Positions 63,995 through 64,000 of a stretch of DNA of 64,000 nucleotides are shown piece by piece. Position numbers and translations under genes: made by a program. Source of the DNA: Pseudomonas sp. MIACH (GTDB taxonomy: Bacteria > Pseudomonadota > Gammaproteobacteria > Pseudomonadales > Pseudomonadaceae); contig NZ_LHVO01000012.1 in assembly GCF_001269925.1 (NCBI RefSeq), positions 62,001-126,000 on the forward strand, given 5' to 3'. Position 1 is the stretch's first letter. Every line of letters begins with the position of its first letter. Under the pieces are notes generated by a model. That model saw only the letters and a list, made by a program, of their open reading frames with translations. It searched no databases and had not been told where the DNA came from.

Positions 63995-64000
63995 GGCCGC

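Overview
The window looks like chromosomal DNA of a fluorescent Pseudomonas (P. fluorescens group). Reasons: high G+C coding sequence, a GacS-type hybrid kinase, Pseudomonas-style gene orders (aat-ate-infA facing clpS-clpA; ftsK-lolA-rarA-crcB-serS-cysG; comEC-exbB-exbD-lpxK-kdsB-murB), paired monomeric and dimeric isocitrate dehydrogenases, and REP/REPIN palindromes of the types common in this group. No phage genes, transposase or CRISPR array were found.

Layout. 1-5400: purB (3' part cut by the window edge), hflD, mnmA and nudJ on the minus strand, then an EamA exporter and a LysR regulator. 5400-9500: divergent idh (monomeric) and icd (dimeric). 9500-14620: cspD; clpS-clpA; infA, ate and aat (N-degron tagging beside its adaptor and unfoldase). 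15100-22620: ftsK, lolA, rarA, crcB, serS, cysG. 22700-26200, minus: a glutathionyl-hydroquinone reductase, ybiB, and the tusDCBE sulfur relay. 26300-33700: a CoA-transferase, sprT, a Yip1 protein, ttcA, a DNA glycosylase, wrbA, arsC, a thioredoxin-like lipoprotein and small envelope or hypothetical genes. 33778-38330: ldhA, gacS, DUF2062. 38463-45320: a tight operon comEC-exbB-exbD-lpxK-ycaR-kdsB-ptp-murB. 45382-46300: a BI-1 family membrane protein and tRNA-Ser(UGA).

46300-54100 is the accessory part. A roughly 105-bp direct repeat of the tRNA-Ser 3' half plus its terminator brackets a lipoprotein gene. After it come a hydrolase, several small orphan genes, the tail of a broken chemotaxis receptor beside an intact one, a lipoprotein, a GAF protein and a striking orphan: a 165-residue protein that is 42% methionine (69 Met) with 15 Cys, built from two related repeats of about 70 residues. 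It has its own ribosome-binding site and terminator. It is the best candidate here for something undescribed, perhaps soft-metal buffering or oxidant quenching.

54123-63994: an XRE-cupin regulator with a previously unlisted 52-codon gene just upstream; a TonB receptor followed by a FecI/FecR pair (receptor without the usual signalling domain); then a sigma-54 activator divergent from a glycerol-type ABC importer (two unlike ATPases and a permease, continuing past the window). The gap between them holds a clear -24/-12 promoter and a cluster of TGTTCA boxes.

Starts were chosen from ribosome-binding sites and family lengths, read by eye. No database search was possible.
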